Assembly: GCA_034422835.1 (NCBI GenBank)
Contig: DAOUJJ010000005.1
Location: 93,595 to 157,594 of the forward strand
Reading direction: 5' to 3'
Origin: VXMO01 sp034422835
GTDB lineage: Bacteria; Chloroflexota; Dehalococcoidia; UBA6926
Length of the DNA stretch: 64,000 nucleotides
The position numbers and the translations under genes were made by a program. Positions 16,628-25,346 of the stretch are shown piece after piece (within the stretch, counting starts at the first letter, position 1; each line of letters opens with the position of its first letter). Under the pieces are notes generated by a model, which had not been told where the DNA came from, did not search any database, and was given only the letters and a program-made list of their open reading frames with translations.

Positions 16628-17539
16628 CTATGCCTCGTCCTTCACTATCTGAATGAGCACTCCCGCCGCGCTCTTGGGATGAATCCACGCGAACTCGTCA
16701 TTCGGCTTGCCGATGAGCTTCAGGCCGTTGCCCTGCACGAAATCGGCCGCGGCCTTGACGTCCTTCGTCGCAAAAGCGATGTGGTGCATGGTGCCGCTTG
16801 CGCTGCCGCCGTACTTCTCCAGGAAACGCGCCGTGCCGCTCGTGCTGTCATCCGGCGAGACGGCGAGGATCCCGCCGCCATTGTCGCCGGCAGGGATGCT
16901 CAGCACGCGGACGTTGTCCGACTCGATCTTTCGACCGCCCTTGAGGACGTTCGTCCTGAGCATGTCGGCTCGCATGCCGATGACGTTGCACCAGAAATGG
17001 CGGGCCTTCTCCATATCGCCTGCGACGACGCCGATGTGGTTCATCCGCGTGAAAACGCCCTTGCCCTGGTAGCGCTTGCCGACGTGATGGTCGTCCGTGA
17101 ACCAGATCTCCAGCAGGATGCCCATGCAGTCGCGCGGGTGGAAGAACGCAACGCTGTCGAATGGCTCGTTCCTGGCAAGCTCCTCCGGTGAGGCGGCAAT
17201 CTGCTGGATGCCGGACGCGCGCAGGTGCGCAACGTCATCGGGCACGTTCGTGGAGTGCAGGCAGACGTGGTGGAGCGCACCAACGCCGCCGCGCCGCTCG
17301 ATGAATGTATGCGTTCCGCCGGGCGGGGTGCCGTCCGCAGGCGGAGCGTTCATCTCAAGCTCAGCGTTGCCGATGGGAATATCGAGAATGTCCGTGGGAT
17401 CCGGGCCGCGCTGCTTGCTGCCCTCCGGCAGCGGTGAGCGGGTCTGGTCGACGTTCAGGCCGAGCCCGTCCGCAAAGACGTTCTTGGCCGTCACGAGGTC
17501 GGCGATGGCGATTCCTGCGTGGTGAATTCTGTCAAACAA
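16628..17539 (-). CDS. Two-domain VOC (glyoxalase / methylmalonyl-CoA epimerase-like) protein
   Basis: 303 residues from TTG 17539, chosen because AGGAA lies about 9 nt before it and the paralogue starts identically (MFDRxHHAGIA). Two vicinal-oxygen-chelate modules: residues ~1-150 (FDRIHHAGIAIADLVTAK ... HHVCLHST ... MGILLEIWF) and ~160-303 (MNHIGVVAGDMEKARHFWCNVIGM ... MHHIAFATKDV ... GVLIQIVKD). Metal-ligand positions are present in module 1 (His, His, Glu); in module 2 the last is Gln (LIQI). The closest familiar relatives are methylmalonyl-CoA epimerases, but a tandem two-module chain could equally be a dioxygenase or lyase. Tandem paralogue of the next gene. Confidence 0.78.
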   Translation of the reverse strand: MFDRIHHAGIAIADLVTAKNVFADGLGLNVDQTRSPLPEGSKQRGPDPTDILDIPIGNAELEMNAPPADGTPPGGTHTFIERRGGVGALHHVCLHSTNVPDDVAHLRASGIQQIAASPEELARNEPFDSVAFFHPRDCMGILLEIWFTDDHHVGKRYQGKGVFTRMNHIGVVAGDMEKARHFWCNVIGMRADMLRTNVLKGGRKIESDNVRVLSIPAGDNGGGILAVSPDDSTSGTARFLEKYGGSASGTMHHIAFATKDVKAAADFVQGNGLKLIGKPNDEFAWIHPKSAAGVLIQIVKDEA

Positions 17540-17586
17540 TGTTGTATTTCCTTATGGATTGTGTGTTGTCGTCAGTTCCGGCTGCC

Positions 17587-18618
17587 TTACTCGCCCACTA
17601 TCTCGGCGACCTCAGCTTCAGTCACGCCGTATTCGCTCGCAAGCTCCCTATTTGTTCGGCCTACCGTCTTGCCCTGCCGGATTGCGCGCGCTCGCTCTGA
17701 TGGGCTGAGCGGCCTGGGTTTGCCCAGATCGTCCTTGACGATCTGGATCAGGACGCCTGAGGCGCTCTTCGGATGAATCCATGCGCTGTCGTCAGTTGCG
17801 GCGCCGATGAGCTGAAGGCCGCGTGACTGCACAACGTCCGCGGCGGTCTTGACGTCGGCAGTGGCCAACGCGATGTGGTGCATCGTGCCACCGGCCCGCG
17901 CGCCGTACTTCTCAAGGAAACGCGCCGTGCCGCTCTCGCTGTCGTCGGGATGAACGCACGTGATGCCGGAATCGCCCATCGGCAGATTCAGAACAGTCAC
18001 GTTGTCGGATTCCACGTGCCGGCCGCCCTTGAGGACGTTCGACCTGAACATATCGACACGGAAGCCAATGATATTCGTCCAGAAGTGGCGAGACTTCTCG
18101 ATGTCTGTCGCCACGACGCCGATGTGCGCCATCCGTGTGAATAGGCCTTCACCCTGGTAGCGCATATCAACGCGGTGATTCTCAGTCGGCCATATCTCAA
18201 ACAGGATGCCCATGCAGTCCCGCGGATGGAAGAATGCAACGTCCGTCCACGGCTCGTTCTCGGCAAGGACCTCCAGCGGCGCGGCAACCTGCTGTAGGCC
18301 GGAGGCCCGCAGGTGGCCTACGTCGTCTGCCATGTTGGTGGTATGCAGGCACACATGGTGGAGCGCGCCCAGCCCACCGCGTGATTCCACAAACCGATGA
18401 ACGCCCGTGCCCTCTGCGGCGGCGGCGTTCAGTTCAAGTTCTGAGTGCCCGATGGGAATATCGATGATGTCCGTCGGGTCCGCCCCTCGCTGCGCTCGAC
18501 CCTGGGGCCGTGGAGAGCGAATCCCGTCGACGCGAAGCCCAAGTGCGTCTGCAAAGATGTCCGTAGCTCCCTGGAGATCGCCAACGGCGATTCCGGCGTG
18601 GTGGACACGGTCAAACAT
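17587..18618 (-). CDS. Two-domain VOC protein with extra C-terminal helical segment
   Basis: 343 residues from ATG 18618, GGAGG upstream. Paralogue of the downstream gene over ~300 residues: FDRVHHAGIAVGDLQGA, HHVCLHTTN, MGILFEIW, then MAHIGVVATDIEKSRHFW, MHHIALATADV, GVLIQIVKDD. Unlike the shorter copy it has ~45 more residues, PLSPSERARAIRQGKTVGRTNRE and LASEYGVTEAEVAEIVGE, that look like a small helix-turn-helix or helical hairpin. First gene of the minus-strand run leading to nadK. Function within the VOC superfamily (epimerase, glyoxalase, dioxygenase) is not determined by sequence. Confidence 0.78.
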   Translation of the reverse strand: MFDRVHHAGIAVGDLQGATDIFADALGLRVDGIRSPRPQGRAQRGADPTDIIDIPIGHSELELNAAAAEGTGVHRFVESRGGLGALHHVCLHTTNMADDVGHLRASGLQQVAAPLEVLAENEPWTDVAFFHPRDCMGILFEIWPTENHRVDMRYQGEGLFTRMAHIGVVATDIEKSRHFWTNIIGFRVDMFRSNVLKGGRHVESDNVTVLNLPMGDSGITCVHPDDSESGTARFLEKYGARAGGTMHHIALATADVKTAADVVQSRGLQLIGAATDDSAWIHPKSASGVLIQIVKDDLGKPRPLSPSERARAIRQGKTVGRTNRELASEYGVTEAEVAEIVGE

Positions 18619-18750
18619 AGTTGCTTACCTCCGATAGGTTCTGTGTCCGGGCCTCAGGCCGCAATGGCGCTGTTGCCGTCACTTGTTAGGAAATCATAGC
18701 GCATAGGCGCGGACTTGCGTTATTGAACGTAGCTGACCAAACGTGATTCA

Positions 18751-18774
18751 GATTCCCGCCTTCGCGGGAATGAC
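18751..18774. repeat. Short palindromic intergenic repeat (TTCCCGC-CTTC-GCGGGAA)
   Basis: A 7-bp stem with a CTTC tetraloop, followed by TGAC, in the 207-nt gap between nuoN and the VOC gene. Sequences of this type (CGCCTTCGCGGGAATGAC) recur between genes in many bacterial genomes. On the minus strand it lies just downstream of nuoN and may help end the nuo transcript. Confidence 0.55.
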
Positions 18775-18825
18775 GAGTGGCGGAGCGGGAATTACGGGTC
18801 CTGAAACACCAAGAGCAAATGAGAT

Positions 18826-20337
18826 TTATGGTGTGAAGGACGCGGCGGCCTCCGTTGCGCGGGTGATGAGCCAGAACGGAACGATGCCCAGGATAATGAC
18901 GCCGATGAGGCTGACGGCCATTGATGCCCGCAGCGAGAGGGAGCGCCCGGGTTCGCTCTCTGTCGCGGCGGGACCGCCGGACTGCCACAGCCGGCGCACG
19001 GGGCGCAGGTAGTAGTACGCGGAGACGAAGCTGTTGAGGGCGCCCGCCAGCGCCAGCCACCAGAGATCGCCCTGCACCGCCCCGTAGAAGAGGTAGATCT
19101 TGCCAACAAAGAGCCCCGTGGGCGGCAGACCCACCAGTGAGATGAGCGCCACCGTCAGGACAACTGCGGCGAACGGCGACCGGGAGAATCCACCTGTCAA
19201 TTCCTCGATGGAGTCGTTGCCGTTGGGCCGGCTGAGGGCGATGAGAGCACCGAACGCGGCCAGGTTTGAGAACGTGTAGGCCGCGAGGTAGAAGATGACG
19301 CCGCTCGTTGCCAGTTCATAGACGTTCGCCGCGCTGTTGCCCATCACGGCAACGCCGATCAGGATGTAACCGGCCTGCGCTATCGTGCTGTAGGCTAGCA
19401 GTCGCTTGATGTTGGTCTGGATGATGGCAACCACGTTGCCGATGGTCATGGAGGCGATGGCAAGCGCGCCGATGAGCAGCGGCCAGTCCAGCGCATCCAA
19501 CCCCGCCTGCTCAAACGTAACGATGAAGAACCGCAGGAGGACGGCAAATCCGGCGGCTTTGGATGCCACGGAAAGGTAACCAACGATGGGCGTGGGCGCG
19601 CCCTCATAGACCGCAGGAACCCACATCTGGAACGGCACGCTGGAGATCTTGAAGCCGAACCCGACGATAATCAGCACGGCGGCCATGACTAGCGCGAGGT
19701 TGTTGGCTACGCCGCCTTCTGCGACGCGCTCCGCCACCACACCCGGCATGTCCGCGATGAACGTCGTGCCGGTCAGGCCAAACAGGATCGCCATTCCGTA
19801 CAACATGACGGCCGTCGCGACGGCGCTGAGCAGCAGGAATTTCAGGGCTGATTCCGTGGAGCGCTCGTCCTTGAGCAGCGCTATCAGGGCGACAAGCGCA
19901 AATGTCTGGATCTCAAGCGCCAGAACGATGGAGATCAAGTCACCCATCGAGACGAGCAGCATCATGCCGACGGTCGCCAGCAGAAGGAGGCCGTAGTATT
20001 CGCCGTGGAAACGAGCTAGGCGGCGTTCAACGTAGGCGGGCGAGAAGAGAATAGCCAGCAGCGTCCCGCCAAGCACGATGAGCTTGAACATCGTGCCGAA
20101 GAGGTCTGTGACGACGATGCCGGAGTAGCTTGTGCCGGAGGCATCGGACGTCCAGAGCCAAACGGCAGCGCCGCCCGCCATGGCTACGCCCAGAGCGCTA
20201 AGCCACGCGAGAACTCGTTTGTCCCGCGCGATGAGGTCAACCAGGACAACGGCGATGGCGGCAAGCGTCAGGATGATCTCCGGCGCGAGATGCCCAAAGT
20301 CGATGCCCAGAGAGGCGGCGTCTATCTGCGTCGGCAT
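18826..20337 (-). CDS. nuoN: NADH-quinone oxidoreductase subunit N
   Basis: 503 residues from ATG 20337. A multi-TM antiporter-like subunit: LALEIQTFALVALIALLKDERSTESALKFLLLSA, KISSVPFQMWVPAVYEGAPTPIVGYLSVASKAAGFA and NIKRLLAYSTIAQAGYILIG are characteristic of NuoN. It forms one of the proton-translocating modules of complex I. Last gene of the nuo operon, 6 nt after nuoM. Confidence 0.95.
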   Translation of the reverse strand: MPTQIDAASLGIDFGHLAPEIILTLAAIAVVLVDLIARDKRVLAWLSALGVAMAGGAAVWLWTSDASGTSYSGIVVTDLFGTMFKLIVLGGTLLAILFSPAYVERRLARFHGEYYGLLLLATVGMMLLVSMGDLISIVLALEIQTFALVALIALLKDERSTESALKFLLLSAVATAVMLYGMAILFGLTGTTFIADMPGVVAERVAEGGVANNLALVMAAVLIIVGFGFKISSVPFQMWVPAVYEGAPTPIVGYLSVASKAAGFAVLLRFFIVTFEQAGLDALDWPLLIGALAIASMTIGNVVAIIQTNIKRLLAYSTIAQAGYILIGVAVMGNSAANVYELATSGVIFYLAAYTFSNLAAFGALIALSRPNGNDSIEELTGGFSRSPFAAVVLTVALISLVGLPPTGLFVGKIYLFYGAVQGDLWWLALAGALNSFVSAYYYLRPVRRLWQSGGPAATESEPGRSLSLRASMAVSLIGVIILGIVPFWLITRATEAAASFTP

Positions 20338-20343
20338 GACCGC

Positions 20344-21825
20344 CTACCCTCCGCCCACCAGCAGGGTCACGCCGTCACGGAACACGTCGGCCACGAGCGC
20401 GGGATAGACGCCGACAATGATGATCGGCAGAACAAGCAGCGCCATCGCCACGAAATCGGCTCGTGATGCGTCCTTTACGGACTGCCACCGCTCCTTCAAC
20501 GGGCCGAGCAGCACGCGCTCCACCGTCCACAGGATGTAGCCCGCAGTCAGGACGATGCCCAGCACGGCGAAACCGGTCTGCCATGGATAGGCGTCGAAGC
20601 TGCCGAGGAAGACCATCAACTCCGCCGCGAATCCGCTCAACAACGGCAGGCCGAGGCTCGCGAGTCCGGCAAAGACAAACACCGCGCCAACAATGGGCAT
20701 CCGCGCCATGAGACCGCCGAGGTCCGGGATGTGGCGGGTGTGCGCGTTCTCATAGATGATTCCGACGACAAGGAACAGCAGGCCGGTGATCGTGCCATGC
20801 GCGAACATCTGCAAGGCCGCGCCCGTCACGCTCACGGCGCCAAGCGAGGCCACACCCAATAAGACCAGTCCCATATGGCTCACGCTTGAGTACGCGACAA
20901 GTCGTTTGAGGTCCGTCTGTCTGAACACCACCGCCGCGCCGTAGAGCACGCTGATGACGGAAAAGGCCACGAGTACCGGCGCCCATTGCTCCATCTCAGC
21001 AGGGAACATGCCCACGTTGATGCGGATCAGGCCGTAGCCGCCCATCTTTAGCAGCACGCCGGCAAGGAGCACGCTGACGGCGGTCGGCGCGTCCGTGTGC
21101 GCGTCCGGCAGCCACGTGTGCAGCGGCCAGACCGGCAGCTTGATGGCGAACGCGGCCAGGAACATGAGGAAGATGGCATCCAGCCCGAGGAAGGCGACGC
21201 GGAGAGTGTCCTCCTGCCCTGCCAGCGTCATCGCGCCCATATCGAATGAGCCGATGGCGAATCTCAGCGCAAGCACGCCCACAAGCATGAACGCGCTCCC
21301 AAAGAGCGTATACAAAACGAATTTCATGGCGGAGTATTCGCGGTGGCCGGTGCCCCACATCGCGATGAGGAAATACATCGGCACCAGCTCCACCTCCCAG
21401 AACAGGAAGAAGAGGAGCAGATCGCCCGCCACGAACACTCCCTGCACGCCGGTCAGCAGAAGCAACAGCCAGACATGGTACTCGCGGACGCGCTCCTTGA
21501 CGTGCCACGACCCGAGCACGGCCACGACTCCCAACAGCGCCGTCAGGAAAACGAGCGGCATTGAGAGGCCGTCGATGGTCAGCAGATAGGAGGCGTTGAC
21601 ACCCGGAATCCACGGGTCTGACCCGTATTGTCCAAGCTGTTCGATGATCGGGCCGTTCGCGTTATAGGAGAGCCACGCGTAGGTTGCGAGAATGAGGTCA
21701 AGGATCATCGCTCCAAGCGCGATGCGCCGCACCAACATCTGCTCGCGTCCCGCAATCGCGACGGCCGCCGCTCCCGCCACAGGCAGGAAAACGATGAGGG
21801 TTATGAGGCCGTCGAAGGCTTGCAT
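20344..21825 (-). CDS. nuoM: NADH-quinone oxidoreductase subunit M
   Basis: 493 residues from ATG 21825. Contains FWEVELVPMYFLIAMWG with the conserved Glu, FAIKLPVWPLHTWLPDAHTDAPTAVSVLLAGVLLKMGGYG and the broken helix region TDLKRLVAYSSVSHMG, all typical of NuoM. Proton-pumping membrane subunit of complex I. Directly follows nuoL with a 3-nt gap. Confidence 0.96.
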   Translation of the reverse strand: MQAFDGLITLIVFLPVAGAAAVAIAGREQMLVRRIALGAMILDLILATYAWLSYNANGPIIEQLGQYGSDPWIPGVNASYLLTIDGLSMPLVFLTALLGVVAVLGSWHVKERVREYHVWLLLLLTGVQGVFVAGDLLLFFLFWEVELVPMYFLIAMWGTGHREYSAMKFVLYTLFGSAFMLVGVLALRFAIGSFDMGAMTLAGQEDTLRVAFLGLDAIFLMFLAAFAIKLPVWPLHTWLPDAHTDAPTAVSVLLAGVLLKMGGYGLIRINVGMFPAEMEQWAPVLVAFSVISVLYGAAVVFRQTDLKRLVAYSSVSHMGLVLLGVASLGAVSVTGAALQMFAHGTITGLLFLVVGIIYENAHTRHIPDLGGLMARMPIVGAVFVFAGLASLGLPLLSGFAAELMVFLGSFDAYPWQTGFAVLGIVLTAGYILWTVERVLLGPLKERWQSVKDASRADFVAMALLVLPIIIVGVYPALVADVFRDGVTLLVGGG

Positions 21826-21828
21826 GAC

Positions 21829-23805
21829 CTAGCCCACGCCTCCCCATGCGATGTATGCGGCAATGATGATCACCGCGCCGATGGAGAGCACGGTGATGGA
21901 CGTTTGCAGCTGCCCGTTCTCGACCACGCGGATGCCCTTGCCCACGTTGCGCCCCACCAGGCCAAGCGTGTTGACCGCCCTGTCCACGACTCCCTTGTCG
22001 CTGTCGAACCACGCGAGGAACCGCCACATCCAGCCGTACAACGCCTTGCCGACAAACAGGTTCTCGTATAGCTCGTCCATGTAGTACTTGCGGGTGATGA
22101 GGTTTGCTATTGGTGCTAGCGGGCCGCTGACGGACGGCGCGCTTGTCCTCCCGCCCCGGTATAGAACCGTCACCACGCTGATGCCAAGCAGTCCGGCCAC
22201 AAGTCCGATAGCGGCGGGGATGACTTGAATCTCCTCCACGTGCGCGCCCAGCGGCTTCAGAAGATCGGTGAACCAGTGCGTGACCGGGAAATTGATGAAC
22301 CAGGAGCCGATGGCCAGCACCGCGAGAATCGCCATCGGGATGACCATGACCCACGGCGATTCGTGCGGGGTCGCGCCATGCCCCTCGTCATGGGTTTCAT
22401 GGGCATCAGCGGAGCCGTCAGCTTCCTGCACCTCCCCGCCCCGGTATTGGCCGTGGAAAGTCATATACAGCGCGCGGAAGATGTAGGCGGCGGTCATGAA
22501 CGCGCCCACGATGGCCAGCACGAACAGGATCATTCCGAGTGCGCCTTCGTATGACCACGCGATACCGAGTATCTCGTCCTTGCTCCAGAAGCCAGAGAAC
22601 GGTGGGATGCCAGCAAGGCTCAGCGAACCGATGAGAAAGACGCCGTAAGTCCACGGCATGACACGGCGCAGCCCGCCCATCAGGCGCATATCGAACGTGC
22701 CGGTGGCGTGGTTGACGGAGCCGGAACCGAGGAACAGCAGCGCCTTGAAGAAAGCGTGGTTGAACAGGTGGAACAGCGCGGGGCCGAGCGCGCCAAGGCC
22801 GAGTGCCAGGAACATATAGCCCAACTGGCTGACGGTGGAATAGGCGAGAACGCGCTTGATGTCGTTCATCACGAGGCCCATCGACGCCGCAAAAACGACG
22901 GTGAATCCGCCGATGAGCGCCACGATGGTCCGTGCAGTCTCCGCCTCCTCGAACAGCGGCAGGAATCGCGCCACGAGGAATACGCCTGCGGCAACCATCG
23001 TAGCGGCGTGGATGAGCGCGCTGACGGGCGTGGGACCCTCCATCGCGTCCGGCAGCCACGTGTGGAGAGGGAATTGTGCGCTCTTGCCCGCCGCGCCCGC
23101 CATGATTCCCAGGCAGATAAGTGTCAGTCCCGTTCCCGTCAACGCCGCCCCGCCCGCGCTGAGCAGGTCCATGGAGGCGTTCGGGGCGCTGAGGGCGAAC
23201 GTGACAGGTTGGTCATCCGGCCACAGCAGGAAGATTCCGAGAATGGCGAGTAGGAAGAAGAGGTCGCCGAATCTTGTGATGATAAAGGCCTTCTTGGCCG
23301 CTGCCGCCGCGCTCGGCCGCGTGAACCAGAACCCGATCAGCAGATACGAGCACAGCCCAACAAGTTCCCATCCCACGAACAGCAGGATCAGGTTGTTGGC
23401 AAGCACCAGCGTCAGCATCGCCGCCGTAAACAGGGCCATGAATGTGTAGTACCGGACGTAGCTCCTGTCGTCGCGCATGTAGCCATGTGAATAGATCTGC
23501 ACGAGGAGGCTCACGGACGTGACGACCACCAGCATGATGGCCGTCAGGCCGTCGAGGAGTAGTCCTATTCGAAGCGAAAATTCATCGACACGGATAATCT
23601 CGTGGAGGGGTAGCACAACCTCCTGGTCTGTCCAAACGGCGTACAGCGCCCAGAGCGAGAGAATGAACGACAAACCGATGGCGCCAACGGTCGCGTCGAA
23701 TGCGACACGCGACACCGGCCCACGCAGAGGACGGATAATCAGGCCGTTGAAAACGGCCGCCGCGAGCGGCGCGGCAATGATCAACCAGACTGCTGCCTCG
23801 GGCAT
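21829..23805 (-). CDS. nuoL: NADH-quinone oxidoreductase subunit L
   Basis: 658 residues from ATG 23805, overlapping the stop of the 64-aa ORF by 1 nt. Has WELVGLCSYLLIGFW with the key Glu, KSAQFPLHTWLPDAMEGPTPVSALIHAATMV, NDIKRVLAYSTVSQLGYMFLA and a long amphipathic C-terminal part (after residue ~530), as expected for the lateral helix of NuoL. The loop around residue 465-490 is rich in His, Glu and Asp (DAHETHDEGHGATPHES). Distal proton-pumping subunit. Confidence 0.96.
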   Translation of the reverse strand: MPEAAVWLIIAAPLAAAVFNGLIIRPLRGPVSRVAFDATVGAIGLSFILSLWALYAVWTDQEVVLPLHEIIRVDEFSLRIGLLLDGLTAIMLVVVTSVSLLVQIYSHGYMRDDRSYVRYYTFMALFTAAMLTLVLANNLILLFVGWELVGLCSYLLIGFWFTRPSAAAAAKKAFIITRFGDLFFLLAILGIFLLWPDDQPVTFALSAPNASMDLLSAGGAALTGTGLTLICLGIMAGAAGKSAQFPLHTWLPDAMEGPTPVSALIHAATMVAAGVFLVARFLPLFEEAETARTIVALIGGFTVVFAASMGLVMNDIKRVLAYSTVSQLGYMFLALGLGALGPALFHLFNHAFFKALLFLGSGSVNHATGTFDMRLMGGLRRVMPWTYGVFLIGSLSLAGIPPFSGFWSKDEILGIAWSYEGALGMILFVLAIVGAFMTAAYIFRALYMTFHGQYRGGEVQEADGSADAHETHDEGHGATPHESPWVMVIPMAILAVLAIGSWFINFPVTHWFTDLLKPLGAHVEEIQVIPAAIGLVAGLLGISVVTVLYRGGRTSAPSVSGPLAPIANLITRKYYMDELYENLFVGKALYGWMWRFLAWFDSDKGVVDRAVNTLGLVGRNVGKGIRVVENGQLQTSITVLSIGAVIIIAAYIAWGGVG

Positions 23806-23999
23806 TAGACTTTTCGCTCAATCTCTTCGGCGACGTGTTCACGGGCACGGGGGATGCAGACCTTGAACTCGGCGAACTCGTCGCCCCACTGCTCCACGCG
23901 GTCGGGCATGATGCGTGTGGGCAGGCCCTCTCCTTCATAGAGGGTCTTCCACATCTCCGCGGCCTTCAGTCCCTTCACCCGCTTGAACTCAACCCACAT
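23805..23999 (-). CDS. 64-aa conserved-looking ORF inside the nuo operon
   Basis: 64 residues from ATG 23999 with AGGAA about 6 nt before it, placed between nuoK (stop 24016) and nuoL (start 23805, 1-nt overlap). Sequence: WKTLYEGEGLPTRIMPDRVEQW then FKVCIPRAREHVAEEIER. The layout of a strand-helix (change in effective chain, short 'EGEGLP'), a turn, and V.IPR...A...IE resembles small DUF2007-like domains, but I do not recognise it with certainty. No TM segment. Its tight coupling to nuoL argues that it is a real gene, perhaps an assembly or accessory factor. Confidence 0.65.
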   Translation of the reverse strand: MWVEFKRVKGLKAAEMWKTLYEGEGLPTRIMPDRVEQWGDEFAEFKVCIPRAREHVAEEIERKV

Positions 24000-24015
24000 G
24001 TCTCTTTCCTGTCCG

Positions 24016-24327
24016 TCACTTCAACAGATTGATCTCCGCCGCATCCACCGTGTTCCGCCGCGCAAAGATGGTCAGCAGAATCGCCAAGCCGATGGCAACC
24101 TCCGCCGCCGCCACGGTGATGATGAAAATGGCGAAGATATGGCCTGCAAGCTCGTCCACCGGGGAGTAGCGTGAAAACGCCACGAGCGCCACGTTAACAC
24201 CGTTCAGCATCAGTTCGATGGCCATGAGAATCACAACGACGTTGCGCTTGGCGAGAACGCCGACCAGTCCAACGGCAAATAGCCCGGCGGAAAGCAGGAG
24301 GTAGTGTTCAAGCGCGAGCGCGTCCAT
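24016..24327 (-). CDS. nuoK: NADH-quinone oxidoreductase subunit K
   Basis: 103 residues from ATG 24327. Three TM helices with the conserved acidic residues of NuoK: LAKRNVVVILMAIELMLNGVNVALVAFSRY (Glu in TM2) and AAAEVAIGLAILLTIFARRNTVD. Homologue of mitochondrial ND4L and antiporter MrpC. Lies 12 nt after nuoJ. Confidence 0.96.
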   Translation of the reverse strand: MDALALEHYLLLSAGLFAVGLVGVLAKRNVVVILMAIELMLNGVNVALVAFSRYSPVDELAGHIFAIFIITVAAAEVAIGLAILLTIFARRNTVDAAEINLLK

Positions 24328-24339
24328 GCCCTGCCCGCC

Positions 24340-24843
24340 TCACCGCTCCCGCGCGATCACGAGCGCGCCAATCGTCGCAACAAGCAGCAGAAGTCCCGCC
24401 AGTTCGAACGGCAGGAGATACGTGCTGAACAACAGGTCAGGCAGGTGGACGCCTCCCGATGCCGCGTCGCCGACCATGGGTGAGATCGTTTCACCCCTGT
24501 CCTCACTGCGCCATTCCGTGTTGATCATGATGTACGCCAACCCGGCGAGCGTCGCCGCTCCGGTCAGCAGGCCGAGCGGCCAGAGTCGGTGGGAGTTGCT
24601 CGCCCTATTGATCTGCGCCGTCATCATCACCGCGAAGACGATGAGCACGGCAATGCCGCCAACGTAAATCAGGAACTGCGCGAGCGCTAGAAAGTCGGCG
24701 TCCAGCGTGATGTAGATGCCCGCGACGGCTGCGAGACTGACAAGCAGGCCCAACGCGGCATAGAAGAGGTTGCGCGCTGTCACGACGGCAAGCGCGCCGA
24801 TCATGGCGGCGGTGGCGAGAAAGAAAAAAGCTAGAGTGACCAA
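24340..24843 (-). CDS. nuoJ: NADH-quinone oxidoreductase subunit J
   Basis: 167 residues; the start is a TTG at 24843 that overlaps the end of nuoI by 13 nt, the only start that keeps the full first helix (MVTLAFFFLATAAM). It has AALGLLVSLAAVAGIYITLDADFLALAQFLIYVGGIAVLIVFAVMM, the NuoJ/ND6 signature. A polar loop (res ~105-130) precedes the last helix. Membrane subunit of complex I. Confidence 0.93.
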   Translation of the reverse strand: MVTLAFFFLATAAMIGALAVVTARNLFYAALGLLVSLAAVAGIYITLDADFLALAQFLIYVGGIAVLIVFAVMMTAQINRASNSHRLWPLGLLTGAATLAGLAYIMINTEWRSEDRGETISPMVGDAASGGVHLPDLLFSTYLLPFELAGLLLLVATIGALVIARER

Positions 24844-25337
24844 CGTCCCGCCTCGTGCTCCTCAAGCTCGTCCTTGCCTGTGTGCCCAATCATCTCCATC
24901 TGCGGGCGGAACTGCGTGCGCGGCTTCTTGGGCATCGCCTTCAGGTCCTCAACGCTGATAACCATGTCCTCACGGCCGTATGACGCTTGCTCGAAATCAC
25001 CGCCCATGTGGAGCGCATCGTAGGGGCAGACCTCCACGCAGAGCGCGCAGAACATGCAGCGGCCCGTATCGATGTCGAAAACATCAACGTGATAGTCGCT
25101 GCCTACCTGTGAGTGTGGTTCCGGGTGCGTGACGATGCGAATGATGCCGAGCGGGCAGCCCTTGGCGCACGTGGCGCAGCCAGTGCAGCGCTCCTCGTAC
25201 CAGACGAAGGTGTTGCCGCGGAATCTTGGCGACTGCTCCAGCTTCTCTTCCGGATACTGCGTGGTGAACGGCTTGCGGCGGAGGTAGCCGAGCGTCACCA
25301 TCAGCCCCTTGATTGCTCCCGCGCCGAATAGAGCCAT
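24831..25337 (-). CDS. nuoI: NADH-quinone oxidoreductase subunit I (2 x [4Fe-4S])
   Basis: 168 residues from ATG 25337 with a strong GGAGGAG site. Two ferredoxin-type cluster motifs, CTGCATCAKGCPLG and CMFCALCVEVCPYDAL, are complete, giving clusters N6a and N6b, the electron path towards N2 in NuoB. N-terminal FGAGAIKGLMVTLGYLRRKPFTTQYPEE is the usual membrane-contact region. Between nuoH and nuoJ. Confidence 0.96.
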   Translation of the reverse strand: MALFGAGAIKGLMVTLGYLRRKPFTTQYPEEKLEQSPRFRGNTFVWYEERCTGCATCAKGCPLGIIRIVTHPEPHSQVGSDYHVDVFDIDTGRCMFCALCVEVCPYDALHMGGDFEQASYGREDMVISVEDLKAMPKKPRTQFRPQMEMIGHTGKDELEEHEAGRWSL

Positions 25338-25346
25338 GGCCTCCTC

